Positions 1 through 9,423 of a DNA stretch of 64,000 bases are shown piece by piece; the stretch's first letter is position 1; each line of letters opens with the position of its first letter. Location of the stretch: NCBI GenBank assembly GCA_041659285.1, contig JBAZYO010000002.1, positions 248,001-312,000 of the forward strand. Direction: 5' to 3'. The stretch is from Vicinamibacterales bacterium. Lineage in GTDB: Bacteria > Acidobacteriota > Vicinamibacteria > Vicinamibacterales > UBA2999. Position numbers and translations under genes: made by a program. Under the pieces are notes generated by a model, which saw only the letters and a list, made by a program, of their open reading frames with translations, was not told the origin of the DNA and searched no databases.

Positions 1-3000
1 GCTCGCCGCTCACGTCCACGGGAGCGTTGGCGGCGAGCAGCACACCCAGCGCCTCCTGCGCGCGGCGCACGTTCAACCGGACGATCTCGAGCAGCGCCTC
101 GTTGCTCGCCAGGATCTGCGCGGAACGCAGTTCGTTCAGGCGGCTGCCGACGCCGCCCTCGCGGCGCTTCGTGTTGTAGTCCAGCTGTCCTCGCGCCGTT
201 TCAATGGCGGTGAGACTCACCTCGATCTGCCGTTTCTGCGCGATCACCGCCAGGTATGCGGAGGCGGTCGCGATGGCAACCTGCCGCCGCGTCTCGGCGG
301 TCGACAGGCGCGCGATCTCCACCTGGTCCATCGCCTGCGTGCGGGCCGCCCACTGCGCGGCCGCCAGTAACGGCGCCGAGGCCGACACCCCGAACACCGA
401 CTGGTTCTGTGGCGTTACCGTCTGGTCGCCGAGCGAGCGCCCGGTGTCCAGCGTGGTGTTGGTGACGGTCGCGCCCACCCGCGGCAGCGTGGACGACCGC
501 GCCTGCTGCAGGATGGCCTCGGAGCGCAGGATGTTCGCCGACGCAATCGCGATGCTCGGGTTCTTCTCCTGCGCCCGCGCGATGGCTTCGTCGAACGTGA
601 CCGTTTCCATCGCCGGCGCCACGGTCTGCGCAAACGCCGGCGCGCCGACAACGAGCATCAGCAGCACCGCACCGGTCACGCCAAGCGCACCTGACGCACC
701 TGACGCACCTGCTTCCGCTTCATCGTGCGAGCGCCGGCCGCGGCCGGGTGCGAGCGTCCGAATCACGACGTAGAGCACCGGAATGAAGATGACCGACAGG
801 AACGTCGAGGCGACCATGCCGCCGACCACCGCCGTGCCCACCGAGTTGCGCGCTCCCGCCCCGGCGCCGCTGGCCAGCGCCAACGGCAACACGCCGAGGA
901 TGAACGCCAGCGACGTCATCAGGATGGGCCGCAGGCGGATGCGCGCGGATTCCACCGCCGCCTCGACAATCGACCGCCCGCGCTCGCGGAGCTGTTCGGC
1001 GAACTCGACGATCAGGATCGAGTTCTTCGCCGCCAGCCCGATCAGCAGCACCAGGCCGACCTGGCAGAACACGTCGTTGCTGAACCCGCGCAGCAGCTGC
1101 GCCGACAGCGCGCCAAACACGGCGAGCGGCACGCCCAGCAGGATGATGAACGGCAGGATGAACGACTCGTACTGGGCGGCCAGCACGAGATAGACCAGGA
1201 CGACGCTCAGCGCGAAGATGTAGCCGGCCTGGGTGCCGGACTTGATCTCCTCGAGCGACTGCCCCGCCCACGCGAAGTCGTAGCCGGCGGGCAGTGACGA
1301 CCGGGCCAGCTCCTCCATCGCCTGCAGCGACTGGCCCGAGCTCTGGCCGGGCATGGGGTTGCCGGTGATCTCGGCCGAGCGGAACAGGTTGAAGTGGCTG
1401 ATGACCTGCGGCGCCGTGGTCTCGCGCAGCCGCACCACGCTCTCGAGCGACACCATGTCGCCATTCGACGCGCGCGCATACAACTGCTTCAAGTCGGTCG
1501 GTCCGGCCCGGAACCGCTGATCGGCTTGCGCATACACGCGATACGCGCGGTTGTTGAAGTCGAAGTCGTTGACGTACTGCGAGCCGAGGAACACCTGCAG
1601 CGCATCGGTCACTTCACGGAGCGGCAAGCCCAGGCTGCGCGCGCGGTCGCGGTCGATGTCAACGACCAGTTGCGGATCGTCGGCGCGGAAGCTGCTGAAC
1701 AGGCCCTGGACGCGGCCGCTCTGGTTGCCCGCTCCCATCAGCCCGAACGTCGCGCCCGCCAGGCCATTGATGTCGCTGGCCCCGGTCTGGTCGAGCACCT
1801 CGAACTGGAAGCCGCCAAACGTGGACAGGCCCTGGATCGCCGGCGGCGGGAAGGCCACGACGATGGCGCCGGGAATGCCGAACAGCTGGCCGCGCAGCCG
1901 GTTGATCACGGCATCGAGCGACTGGTCGGCCCGCTGCCGTTCCCCGTAGTCTTTCAACCGGATGAACATCATGCCGTTGTTGGGCGCCGCGCCCGAGAAG
2001 CTGAAGCCCATCACCGCGAACGCCGCCGCCACATCCGGGTCGGCGTAGACGATCGACTCGGCCTGCTTGGCGATGTTGGTCGTGTACTCGAGCGAGGCGC
2101 CGGCCGGCGCCTGCACGATGGCCATGAAATAACCTTCGTCTTCCGCCGGCACGAATGCCGTGGGCACCATCCCGAACAGTGTCCAGGTGGCATACAGCCC
2201 GCCGGCAAACAGGAGCATCATCGCGTAGCGGAAGCGCAGCGCCTGCCGCACCGCGGCCACGTAGACACTGGTCCCGGCGTCAACCACGCGGTTGAACATC
2301 GTGAAGAAGGCGCCGTGCGCGTGGCTCTCTTTGTCGAGCAGCAGCGCCGACAGCGCCGGCGTCAGCGTGACCGCGTTGAACACCGACAGCACCACGGCGA
2401 AGGCGATGGTCAGCGAGAACTGCTGGTAGAGACGGCCGGTCACGCCCGGGAAGAAGGCCACCGGCACGAACACCGCGACCAGCACGATGCCAATCACCAC
2501 CACCGCCCCGAACACCTCGCGCATCGCGTCCACCGACGCCTGGCGCGCGCTCTTCTTGAACTCGCGCATGTGCCGCTCGATGTTCTCGATCACCACGATC
2601 GCATCGTCCACCACGATGCCGGTGGCGAGCACGATGCCGAACAGCGTCAGCGTGTTGATCGAGAAGCCGAACAGCTTGATGAACGCGAAGGTGCCGACCA
2701 GTGACACCGGAATGGTGATCGCCGGAATGATGGTGCTCCGCCAGTTCTGCAGGAAGAGGAACATCACCAGGATGACGAGGCCGATGGCCTCGGCCAGCGT
2801 CTTCAGCACCTCGACGATCGATTCGCGCACGACCACCACGTTGTCGAAGGCGACCCGCCACTCGAGCCCGGGCGGGAAGTTCTTCTCGAGCCGCGCCAAT
2901 TCCGCGGTGACGCCGTCGAACACCTCGATCGCGTTCGCCGAGGGCAGCAGCGTGATGCCCATGCCCTGCGCCTCGAGGCCGAGAAAGCGGAGGTTCGACG

Positions 3001-3832
3001 AGTAGGTTTCGGCGCCCAGCTCGACCCGGCCGACGTCCTTCACCCGCACCAGCGCGCCGCCGGGGCCGGCCTTGATGACCACGTCTTCGAACTGCGGCAC
3101 TTCCGACAGCCGGCCCATGGCGCGGACGCTGAGCGTGAACATCTGCCCGGGCCCGGACGGCGCATCGCCCAGCGCGCCGGCCGCCACCTGCACGTTCTGC
3201 TCGCGCAGCGCCGCCACCACGTCGCCGCCCGTCAGCCCGCGGCCGGCCAGCTTGTTGGGATCGAGCCACAGGCGCATGGCGAACTTGCGCTCGCCGAAGA
3301 CGATGACGTCGCCGACGCCGCGCACGCGCTTGATGGCGTCGCGCAGGTAGAGATCGATGTAGTTGCTGATGAACTGGCTGGAGTAGCGGTTGTCCTTCGA
3401 GAAGAAGCCGATGCCGCCCATGAAGCCGGCCGTGACCTTGGTCACGGTAATGCCGTTGGTGCGGACTTCGGCGGGCATGCGCCCGAGCGCCGAGTTGACG
3501 CGGTTCTGCACGTCCACCGCCGCCAGGTCCTGGTCGCGATCGACGTCGAAGGTCACCGTGATGGTGCTGAAGCCGCTGTTCGTGCTCGACGAGGTGATGT
3601 AGGTCATCCCCTCGACGCCGTTGATGGCCTGCTCGAGCGGCGTGGTCACCGCGCTTTCCACGCTCTGCGCATTGGCGCCGGTGTAGAAGGCGGTCACGGT
3701 CACGGCCGGCGGGGCCAGCTCGGGATAGCGGGCGATCGGCAGCGTCGGGATCGACACCGCGCCCGCGAGAATGATCAGCAGCGAGCAGACCGTCGAGAGG
3801 ACGGGCCGCCGAATGAAGACGTCGGCAATCAT
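1..3832 (-). CDS. RND efflux permease fused in frame to an outer-membrane efflux factor (3' end off window)
   Basis: Residues 1 to about 1030 form a complete HAE1/AcrB-type proton-driven multidrug permease. It opens with MIADVFIRRPVLSTV, carries the TM4 proton-relay motif GIVVDDAIVVIEN, and ends with the last TM segment FIPVLYVVIRTL. The frame then continues with no stop through a short Gly/Ala/Ser linker encoded by a 9-bp tandem repeat (687-711). Next comes a hydrophobic segment ending AFAQ, then a TolC/OprM-like domain (FDEAIARAQEKNPSIAI onward) that runs off the left edge. The permease C-terminus is cytoplasmic, so the second hydrophobic segment could act as an internal signal peptide, cleaved after AFA. 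The start at 3832 lies 1 nt past the adaptor stop. A sequencing indel that removed a stop is the main alternative. Confidence 0.85.
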   Translation of the reverse strand, partial: MIADVFIRRPVLSTVCSLLIILAGAVSIPTLPIARYPELAPPAVTVTAFYTGANAQSVESAVTTPLEQAINGVEGMTYITSSSTNSGFSTITVTFDVDRDQDLAAVDVQNRVNSALGRMPAEVRTNGITVTKVTAGFMGGIGFFSKDNRYSSQFISNYIDLYLRDAIKRVRGVGDVIVFGERKFAMRLWLDPNKLAGRGLTGGDVVAALREQNVQVAAGALGDAPSGPGQMFTLSVRAMGRLSEVPQFEDVVIKAGPGGALVRVKDVGRVELGAETYSSNLRFLGLEAQGMGITLLPSANAIEVFDGVTAELARLEKNFPPGLEWRVAFDNVVVVRESIVEVLKTLAEAIGLVILVMFLFLQNWRSTIIPAITIPVSLVGTFAFIKLFGFSINTLTLFGIVLATGIVVDDAIVVIENIERHMREFKKSARQASVDAMREVFGAVVVIGIVLVAVFVPVAFFPGVTGRLYQQFSLTIAFAVVLSVFNAVTLTPALSALLLDKESHAHGAFFTMFNRVVDAGTSVYVAAVRQALRFRYAMMLLFAGGLYATWTLFGMVPTAFVPAEDEGYFMAIVQAPAGASLEYTTNIAKQAESIVYADPDVAAAFAVMGFSFSGAAPNNGMMFIRLKDYGERQRADQSLDAVINRLRGQLFGIPGAIVVAFPPPAIQGLSTFGGFQFEVLDQTGASDINGLAGATFGLMGAGNQSGRVQGLFSSFRADDPQLVVDIDRDRARSLGLPLREVTDALQVFLGSQYVNDFDFNNRAYRVYAQADQRFRAGPTDLKQLYARASNGDMVSLESVVRLRETTAPQVISHFNLFRSAEITGNPMPGQSSGQSLQAMEELARSSLPAGYDFAWAGQSLEEIKSGTQAGYIFALSVVLVYLVLAAQYESFILPFIILLGVPLAVFGALSAQLLRGFSNDVFCQVGLVLLIGLAAKNSILIVEFAEQLRERGRSIVEAAVESARIRLRPILMTSLAFILGVLPLALASGAGAGARNSVGTAVVGGMVASTFLSVIFIPVLYVVIRTLAPGRGRRSHDEAEAGASGASGALGVTGAVLLMLVVGAPAFAQTVAPAMETVTFDEAIARAQEKNPSIAIASANILRSEAILQQARSSTLPRVGATVTNTTLDTGRSLGDQTVTPQNQSVFGVSASAPLLAAAQWAARTQAMDQVEIARLSTAETRRQVAIATASAYLAVIAQKRQIEVSLTAIETARGQLDYNTKRREGGVGSRLNELRSAQILASNEALLEIVRLNVRRAQEALGVLLAANAPVDVSGE
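687..711. repeat. 9-bp tandem repeat in the permease/OMF linker
   Basis: The unit GCACCTGAC occurs 2.8 times in a row. On the coding (minus) strand it encodes Gly-Ala-Ser repeats linking the permease and outer-membrane factor parts. The 9-bp unit preserves the reading frame whatever the copy number. Confidence 0.7.
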
Positions 3833-3833
3833 G

Positions 3834-5003
3834 CTAGGAGGCCTTCTTCTCTTCGGGCGCCGCCGGCGGCGGGCCGACCTGGACGGGCGCGCCGTCGCCG
3901 ATCTTCTGCAGTCCCGACACAATCAACTGCTCGCCGGGCGCCAGGCCGCTGCGGACGACGTAGTCGTTGCCGATGATCTCGCCGAGTTCGACGGGCTTCT
4001 GCCTGGCCACCATGCCGGGACCGCCCTTTTCGGCGACAAAGGCAAAGAACTGGCCGTTGATGCGCACCACCGCCGTCACCGGCAGCGTGAGGCCGGGAGC
4101 CTCGGACCACACGATGCGCGCGCGCACGAACTGGTCGGCGCGGAACTGGCCGCGGCCCTCGACCAGCGGCGCCTTCGCCAGCACCGTTTGCGTGGCGGTG
4201 TCGACGTTGGGCGACACGAAGCCGACCCGGTTGGTCGCAATCAGCCGGCCGCTGTCGTCCATCAGGCGGACCGGCAGCCCGACCTTCAACATCGGCGCCT
4301 GCTGCACCGGCACGTTGATGTAGACCTCGAGCACGTCGTTCTCGTCGATGGTGGTGAGCACGGTGCTCTTGGTCACGCGGTCGCCGACGACGACCTGGAT
4401 GTCACCGACGACGCCCGCCGACGGCGCGGTGACGCGGTAGTAGCCCAGCATGCTGCGCTGCTGCTTGATCTGTTCGTCGAGCGCCTTGATCTGCGCCTCG
4501 GTCGTGCGCACCTGGGTTTCGTACTGCTCGACCTCGCGCTGGCTCACGGCGCCGGCCGCCAGCAACGCCTTGTTGCGCTGCACCTGCTGCTGCGCGAACG
4601 ACAGCTCCGCCTCCCGCATTGGCCGCATCGACTGCAGCGACGCGAGGGCGGCCTGTTCTGGCGCCGAGTCGATCTCGAACAGCACCGCGCCTTGGGAGAC
4701 ACGCTCACCCGATCGCACCGCGATGCGGGTGAGGTGTCCTTCGGCCTGCGGCTGGATCGTGCTCGATCGCCGAGACTTGAGCGAGGCGACGAACTCGCTC
4801 ACCTGCTCCACGGGCTGGTTGGCCAGCGTGATGGTGGTCACGGGCATCGGCGGCATGCCGCCGCCCGGAGGGCCGCCTGGGCCCGGCTGTCCCGAGGTCC
4901 CGCCACACCCAATCACCAGGAAGGCCGCCAGCGCTGCCGAACAAAAAGCGAATGCTCGAGCTGGCCAGAACGAGGCCGGGATGGTTCTTATTTTCGAAGT
5001 CAT
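3834..5003 (-). CDS. RND efflux periplasmic adaptor (MFP/HlyD family lipoprotein)
   Basis: This 389-aa periplasmic adaptor would join an RND pump to an outer-membrane channel. The N-terminus is a lipoprotein signal with lipobox LVIGC, lipidated Cys near residue 33, followed by a Gly/Pro-rich tether. A barrel-sandwich/lipoyl half (AEGHLTRIAVRSGERV), a coiled-coil hairpin of about 60 residues (EAELSFAQQQVQRNKALL) and the second lipoyl half (YRVTAPSAGVVGDIQV) come next. The C-terminal beta-barrel and membrane-proximal domains follow, as in MexA/AcrA. Its stop lies 1 nt before the permease start, so the two are co-transcribed and probably translationally coupled. No regulator gene is adjacent; the divergent neighbour is a hydrolase 45 bp away. 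Confidence 0.92.
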   Translation of the reverse strand: MTSKIRTIPASFWPARAFAFCSAALAAFLVIGCGGTSGQPGPGGPPGGGMPPMPVTTITLANQPVEQVSEFVASLKSRRSSTIQPQAEGHLTRIAVRSGERVSQGAVLFEIDSAPEQAALASLQSMRPMREAELSFAQQQVQRNKALLAAGAVSQREVEQYETQVRTTEAQIKALDEQIKQQRSMLGYYRVTAPSAGVVGDIQVVVGDRVTKSTVLTTIDENDVLEVYINVPVQQAPMLKVGLPVRLMDDSGRLIATNRVGFVSPNVDTATQTVLAKAPLVEGRGQFRADQFVRARIVWSEAPGLTLPVTAVVRINGQFFAFVAEKGGPGMVARQKPVELGEIIGNDYVVRSGLAPGEQLIVSGLQKIGDGAPVQVGPPPAAPEEKKAS

Positions 5004-5048
5004 GGCGTGGGAAATCCTCGAGACGTAATAAAAGCGAAACCCTACTAT

Positions 5049-5945
5049 ATGCCCAAGTCAGAGATGCCGGCAATCGCTGGTCAGGTCACAATGCTTCAGA
5101 TGCTCGAAGACTTGCGCGGTTTCAGCCGGGGGATGTTCTCCAACTGGCTCTGGCACCGCCCCCTCCAACTCCTGGTCGATGCCGGCGAAGGGCTCCAGCT
5201 CGCCCTGGGCACCCATGTCTTCTCACCGTCCGTGCTGGCCATCACCCATGGCCACTCCGACCATGTCCTCGGCCTGCCCGGGTTGGTCGCCGCCCGCCAG
5301 TTCGGCAAGGGCGCGGCCGACAAACCCCTGACCATCGTTTATCCAGAGGGGTCGGTGGGGGTGCAGGCGGTACGGGAGCTGCTCGGCACCGCCTTCTCAG
5401 GTGTCCCGTTCCCGCTGACCTGGGTCGCCGTCACGGCCGGCAGTGCGATCCCACTCGGCAAGGGCCGGGTGCTCGAGGCCTTCGCCGTCCGCCACACCCC
5501 CGGCGAACCGGCGCTCGGCTACCGGGTGGTTGAAACGCGGCGCCGCCTCAGGCCGGAGTTCGCGTCGATGACGCAGGCCGAGATCGAGACGGTCGCCCGG
5601 GCCGGCCAGCGCGACAGCCTGCTCGAAGACAGCCGCCACGTGGTGTTCGCGCACTCCGGGGATGCCATGCCGATCGATCCCGCGCTGGTGGCCGGCGCCG
5701 ACCTGCTGGTGCACGACGCCACCTTCCTCGACGAGCCCGATCGGCGGGCGCCGATCCACGCCACCACGCAAGAGGCGTTGGAGGTGGGCCGCGCCGCCAA
5801 CGTCAAGACCCTGGTCTTGAACCACCTCTCCATCCGCTACGCCCGCGACACCGCCCTGCCCGCGCTGCGCGCCCAGGTCGCCGCCAGCGGCTTTACCGGC
5901 GACTGCTGGCTGCTCGACGACGGCGACCTGCTGCCGCTGCGATAG
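5049..5945 (+). CDS. Ribonuclease Z-like metallo-beta-lactamase-fold hydrolase
   Basis: This 298-aa protein has the zinc-binding signature THGHSDHVLGLPGL of the RNase Z/ElaC branch. Later ligands include the HSGDA segment, the Asp in LLVHDATF and a C-terminal LNHLSIRY. The family processes tRNA 3' ends, but many members act on other phosphodiesters, so the exact substrate is open. The start at 5049 is the first in-frame ATG after the divergent adaptor gene; ATGs at 5064 and 5091 are alternatives and no strong Shine-Dalgarno site decides. Its TAG stop overlaps the -10 element in front of gatC. Confidence 0.8.
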   Translation: MPKSEMPAIAGQVTMLQMLEDLRGFSRGMFSNWLWHRPLQLLVDAGEGLQLALGTHVFSPSVLAITHGHSDHVLGLPGLVAARQFGKGAADKPLTIVYPEGSVGVQAVRELLGTAFSGVPFPLTWVAVTAGSAIPLGKGRVLEAFAVRHTPGEPALGYRVVETRRRLRPEFASMTQAEIETVARAGQRDSLLEDSRHVVFAHSGDAMPIDPALVAGADLLVHDATFLDEPDRRAPIHATTQEALEVGRAANVKTLVLNHLSIRYARDTALPALRAQVAASGFTGDCWLLDDGDLLPLR

Positions 5946-5948
5946 AAT
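5943..5948 (+). promoter_or_regulatory. -10 element for leaderless gatC
   Basis: TAGAAT lies 10 nt before the gatC GTG start. Transcription would begin about 6 nt before the start codon, leaving no room for a Shine-Dalgarno site. No clear -35 box is visible. Confidence 0.45.
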
Positions 5949-5958
5949 TGCGGGGATC

Positions 5959-6252
5959 GTGTCCACCCTGACCCAGCAAGACGTGAAGCGGATCGCGGAG
6001 CTCGCCCGTCTCGAGCTCACTACCGGCGAACTCGACCTGTTCACCAGGCAGCTCGCCGACATCCTGACCTACGTCGAGCAGATCCGCGCGCTCGACACCA
6101 CCGGCGTGCCGCCGACCTCGCACGTGCTCAACCGCCCCGTCGATCGCGACGATGTGCTGCAGCCGTCGCTGTCGCGGGAGGACCTGCTGGCCAATGCGCC
6201 CGATGCCGCCCGCGCGGCGGGTCTCTTCAAGGTTCCGCGAGTGATGGCGTAG
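5959..6252 (+). CDS. gatC: Asp-tRNA(Asn)/Glu-tRNA(Gln) amidotransferase subunit C
   Basis: This 97-aa GatC is the small scaffold subunit of the GatCAB amidotransferase. It begins LTQQDVKRIAELARLEL, has the central FTRQLADILTYVEQI helix, and shows the typical VLNRPVDRDD and ARAAGLFKVPRVM tail. GatC wraps around GatA and stabilises the complex that amidates misacylated Glu-tRNA(Gln) or Asp-tRNA(Asn). It starts at GTG and is followed after 4 nt by gatA. gatB is not in the window, so it must be elsewhere in the genome. Confidence 0.95.
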   Translation: MSTLTQQDVKRIAELARLELTTGELDLFTRQLADILTYVEQIRALDTTGVPPTSHVLNRPVDRDDVLQPSLSREDLLANAPDAARAAGLFKVPRVMA

Positions 6253-6256
6253 ACCG

Positions 6257-7711
6257 ATGACCGCCAAAGACATCGCCACCCAGATCGCGGCCGGCGCGAC
6301 CACCGCCGTCGCCGTGTGCGAGGCGCACCTCGAGCGCATCAAGGCCGTCGAGCCGAAGTTGAGCGCGTTCAACACCGTGACCGCCGAACGCGCGCTCGCC
6401 CGCGCCCGGGCGCTCGACGCGCACCAGCAGTCGGGCGCGCCGCTCGGGCCGCTGCACGGCGTGCCCGTCGCGATCAAGGACAACATGTGCACCGCCGGGG
6501 TGCCGACCACCGCCTCGTCGAAGATCCTGCGCGGTTTCGTGCCGCCCTATGACGCGACGGTGGTGGCCCGCCTCGCCGCCGCGGGCGCCGTCGTGCTCGG
6601 CAAGACCAACCTGGACGAGTTCGCCATGGGGTCGTCCACCGAGAACTCCGCGCTCGGCAGCACCAAGAACCCGTGGGCGCTCGACCGCACGCCGGGCGGG
6701 TCCAGCGGCGGCTCGGCCGCGGCGGTGGCGGGCGACATGGCGCCGCTCGCCCTCGGCTCCGACACCGGCGGGTCCATCCGCCAGCCCGCGGCGCTCTGCG
6801 GCATTGTCGGCCTCAAGCCGACCTACGGCCGCGTCTCGCGCTACGGCCTCATGGCCTTTGCCTCGTCGCTCGATCAGATCGGACCGCTGACCCGGACCGT
6901 GGCGGACGCGGCCCTCGCGTTCCAGGCGATCGGCGGCCACGATGCGCATGACGCCACCTCGTCGACCGAAGCGATGCCCGACCTGCTGGCGTCGCTGACC
7001 GGCGACATCAAGGGTCTTCGCGTCGGCGTGCCGCGGGCGTTCCTCGGCGAGGGCGTGGACGCGCCGGTGCTGGCCGCCTTCAACGCGGCCATGGGCGCGC
7101 TGGCCGATCGCGGCGCGACGCTCGTGGACATCGAACTGCCGCACGCCGGCTATGGCATCCCGGTCTACTACCTGATCGCCACTGCCGAGGCCTCGTCCAA
7201 TCTCGCCCGCTACGACGGCGTCCGCTACGGTCATCGCACGGCGACCGAGAAGGACGACACGCTGCTGCAGATGTACGAACGGTCACGAGACGAGGGCTTC
7301 GGCGCCGAGGTCAAGCGGCGCATCATGCTCGGCACCTACGTGCTCAGCGCCGGCTACTACGACGCGTATTACCTGAAGGCGCAGCAGGTGCGCACGTTGC
7401 TGCGGCAGGATTACGATCGCGTGTTCGAGGCCGTTGACGTGGTGGCCACGCCGACCACGCCGACGCCGGCGTTCAAGCTCGGCGAAAAGACCAGCGACCC
7501 GATCCAGATGTACCTCAACGACATCTTCACGGTGAGCGCGAACCTGACGGGCCTGCCGGCGATCAGCGTGCCGTGCGGGTTCTCGGCGGACCGCCTGCCG
7601 ATCGGCTTCCAATTGACGGCGCGGATGTTCGACGAGACGACGTTGCTGCGCGCCGCCGATGCCTATCAGCGCGACACCACGTTCCACACCGAGGCCCCCC
7701 GCCTTCGCTAA
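6257..7711 (+). CDS. gatA: Asp-tRNA(Asn)/Glu-tRNA(Gln) amidotransferase subunit A
   Basis: This 484-aa amidase-signature enzyme hydrolyses glutamine and passes ammonia to GatB for transamidation of misacylated tRNA. The Ser-cisSer-Lys triad is intact: Lys74 in GVPVAIKDN, Ser149 in TPGGSSGGSAAAVAG and Ser173 in SDTGGSIRQPA. Length matches the family (about 480-490 aa). It lies 4 nt after gatC on the same transcript. The convergent downstream acyl-CoA ligase gene ends about 50 bp away, and the gap contains a small GC-rich inverted repeat. Confidence 0.97.
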   Translation: MTAKDIATQIAAGATTAVAVCEAHLERIKAVEPKLSAFNTVTAERALARARALDAHQQSGAPLGPLHGVPVAIKDNMCTAGVPTTASSKILRGFVPPYDATVVARLAAAGAVVLGKTNLDEFAMGSSTENSALGSTKNPWALDRTPGGSSGGSAAAVAGDMAPLALGSDTGGSIRQPAALCGIVGLKPTYGRVSRYGLMAFASSLDQIGPLTRTVADAALAFQAIGGHDAHDATSSTEAMPDLLASLTGDIKGLRVGVPRAFLGEGVDAPVLAAFNAAMGALADRGATLVDIELPHAGYGIPVYYLIATAEASSNLARYDGVRYGHRTATEKDDTLLQMYERSRDEGFGAEVKRRIMLGTYVLSAGYYDAYYLKAQQVRTLLRQDYDRVFEAVDVVATPTTPTPAFKLGEKTSDPIQMYLNDIFTVSANLTGLPAISVPCGFSADRLPIGFQLTARMFDETTLLRAADAYQRDTTFHTEAPRLR

Positions 7712-7759
7712 AGCTTCCGCCTCCGCCAAGGCTACGGCGGACAAGACGGCGGGGGGTGG

Positions 7760-9340
7760 TCACTGGGCCGTGATGTTGGGGCGGCCCTGGCGCAGCACGA
7801 ACTTCTGAATCTTGCCGGTCGCCGTCTTCGGCAACTCCGCAATCGGCGTGAAGGCGTGCGGCACCTTGAAATGCGCCAGGTGCGCGCGGCAGAACTCGCG
7901 GAGCACCTCGGGCGTGGCCGACTGGCCGCTTTTGAACACCACGAACGCATGCGGCGATTCGCCCCACTGCTGGTCCGGGAATCCGACCACGGCGGCCTCC
8001 TGGACGGCGTCGTGCCGCAGCAGCAAGGCCTCCACCTCCACCGACGAGATGTTCTCGCCGCCGCTGATGATCACGTCCTTCAGCCGATCGGTGATCTGGA
8101 CGTAGCCGTCGGGGTGCACCACCGCCGCGTCGCCGGTGTGGAACCAGCCATCGCCCATGCACTTCTCGGTGGCGGCGGGGTCGTCGTAGTACCCGGCCAT
8201 GATCACGTTGCCGCGGGCCACGATTTCGCCGGGGGTGACGCCGTCGGCGGGCACCTCGCGGCCGTGGTCGTCCACCACGCGCAGCTCGCCGGAGGTGATC
8301 AGCTCGACGCCCTGGCGCGCCTTGATCGTCGCCCGCTCGTCCGCCGACAACGCGGCGTGCTCCGGCAGCGGCTCGCTGATGCTGATGGCCGGCGCGGTTT
8401 CGGTCAGCCCGTAAATCTGCGTGACCACCCAGCCCAGTTCGTTCTCGATGCGCTGGATCGTGACCGCCGCGGGCGGCGCCCCGGCGGTCATCACGCCGAC
8501 CCCGCGCGGCGCGCCGTGCTTGACCTCCTCCGGCGCGCTCGCCAGCATGATCAGCACCGTCGGCGCCGCGCACAGGCGCGTCACCCGCTCGTCCCTGGCC
8601 ACGCGAAACACGGTGGCGCCGTCGAACTTCGGCAGGCAGACGTGCCGCGCCCCGGCGGCGGTCACCGTCCAGGTGAAGGTCCAGCCGTTGGCGTGAAACA
8701 TCGGCAGCGTCCACAGGTAGGTGTCGGCCGGCGTCATCGGCGTGTGCGCGAGCATGCCGACGCAGTTCATCCAGGCGTTGCGGTGCGTGATCATCACCCC
8801 CTTGGGCCGCGAGGTGGTGCCGCTGGTGTAATTGATGGTGAGCAGATCGCGCTCGCCGATGGCCGGCCGGTCGAACGCGCCGCTGGCATCGCGCAACAGC
8901 GCTTCGTAGTCCAGCCATCCGGCCGGTGGGCCGCCGTCAGGGTCGAGCGCCACGAAGTGGGTGACGCCCGCCAGGTCGTCGCGAATCGAGTCCACCGCGG
9001 CCAGGTAGTCGTGCGACACGCACACCACCTTCGCGCCGCTGTGCTGGATCATGTAGCGGAAGTCGTCGGCGATCAGCCGGAAGTTCAGCGGCACGAGCAC
9101 GGCGCCCAGCTGCGGCACGGCATAGAACGACTCGAGCTGGGCGTGCGTGTTCGGCGAGATGTAGGCGACCCGATCGCCCTGGCGCACGCCGAACTGCTGC
9201 AGGACGGAGGACCAGCGGTCGCAGCGGTCGAAGAAGTCACCGTAGGTCCAGCGCCGCGCGCCGTCCACCACCCCTTCGCGGTTGGCGTGCAGCCGCCGCG
9301 TGCGGCGCATGAACTCGAGGGGCGTGAGCGGGACTTCCAT
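7760..9340 (-). CDS. Fatty-acid/acyl-CoA ligase (ANL superfamily)
   Basis: This 526-aa AMP-dependent synthetase is intact. The ATP-binding loop YTSGTTSRPKGVM is at residues 171-183. YGLTETAP (A5), the A7/A8 region GDAAVVHPDGYVQITDRLKD and the A10 catalytic lysine in PKTATGKIQKF follow. It adenylates a carboxylic acid and transfers it to CoA; overall form fits medium- or long-chain fatty acyl-CoA ligases (FadD/AlkK-like), but the acid is not readable from sequence. It is monocistronic and convergent with gatA. The ATG sits 8 nt after a TAGAAT hexamer, suggesting a leaderless transcript. Confidence 0.9.
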   Translation of the reverse strand: MEVPLTPLEFMRRTRRLHANREGVVDGARRWTYGDFFDRCDRWSSVLQQFGVRQGDRVAYISPNTHAQLESFYAVPQLGAVLVPLNFRLIADDFRYMIQHSGAKVVCVSHDYLAAVDSIRDDLAGVTHFVALDPDGGPPAGWLDYEALLRDASGAFDRPAIGERDLLTINYTSGTTSRPKGVMITHRNAWMNCVGMLAHTPMTPADTYLWTLPMFHANGWTFTWTVTAAGARHVCLPKFDGATVFRVARDERVTRLCAAPTVLIMLASAPEEVKHGAPRGVGVMTAGAPPAAVTIQRIENELGWVVTQIYGLTETAPAISISEPLPEHAALSADERATIKARQGVELITSGELRVVDDHGREVPADGVTPGEIVARGNVIMAGYYDDPAATEKCMGDGWFHTGDAAVVHPDGYVQITDRLKDVIISGGENISSVEVEALLLRHDAVQEAAVVGFPDQQWGESPHAFVVFKSGQSATPEVLREFCRAHLAHFKVPHAFTPIAELPKTATGKIQKFVLRQGRPNITAQ

Positions 9341-9348
9341 CGGCGGGC

Positions 9349-9354
9349 ATTCTA
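9349..9354 (-). promoter_or_regulatory. -10 element for leaderless acyl-CoA ligase mRNA
   Basis: TAGAAT on the minus strand ends 8 nt before the ATG at 9340. The predicted transcription start falls at or within 2 nt of the start codon. Confidence 0.45.
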
Positions 9355-9363
9355 CGACATGGC

Positions 9364-9390
9364 AAGGTGCCTAAGGTGCCTAAGGTGCCT
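9364..9390. repeat. Triple 9-bp tandem repeat
   Basis: Three exact copies of AAGGTGCCT lie in the gap upstream of the acyl-CoA ligase gene. A related GTGCCTAGGGTG piece occurs near the 5' end of xseA (from 13876). Confidence 0.7.
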
Positions 9391-9423
9391 TGGTGCTGCG
9401 GCACCGCCGATGGTGTGAGGGGA

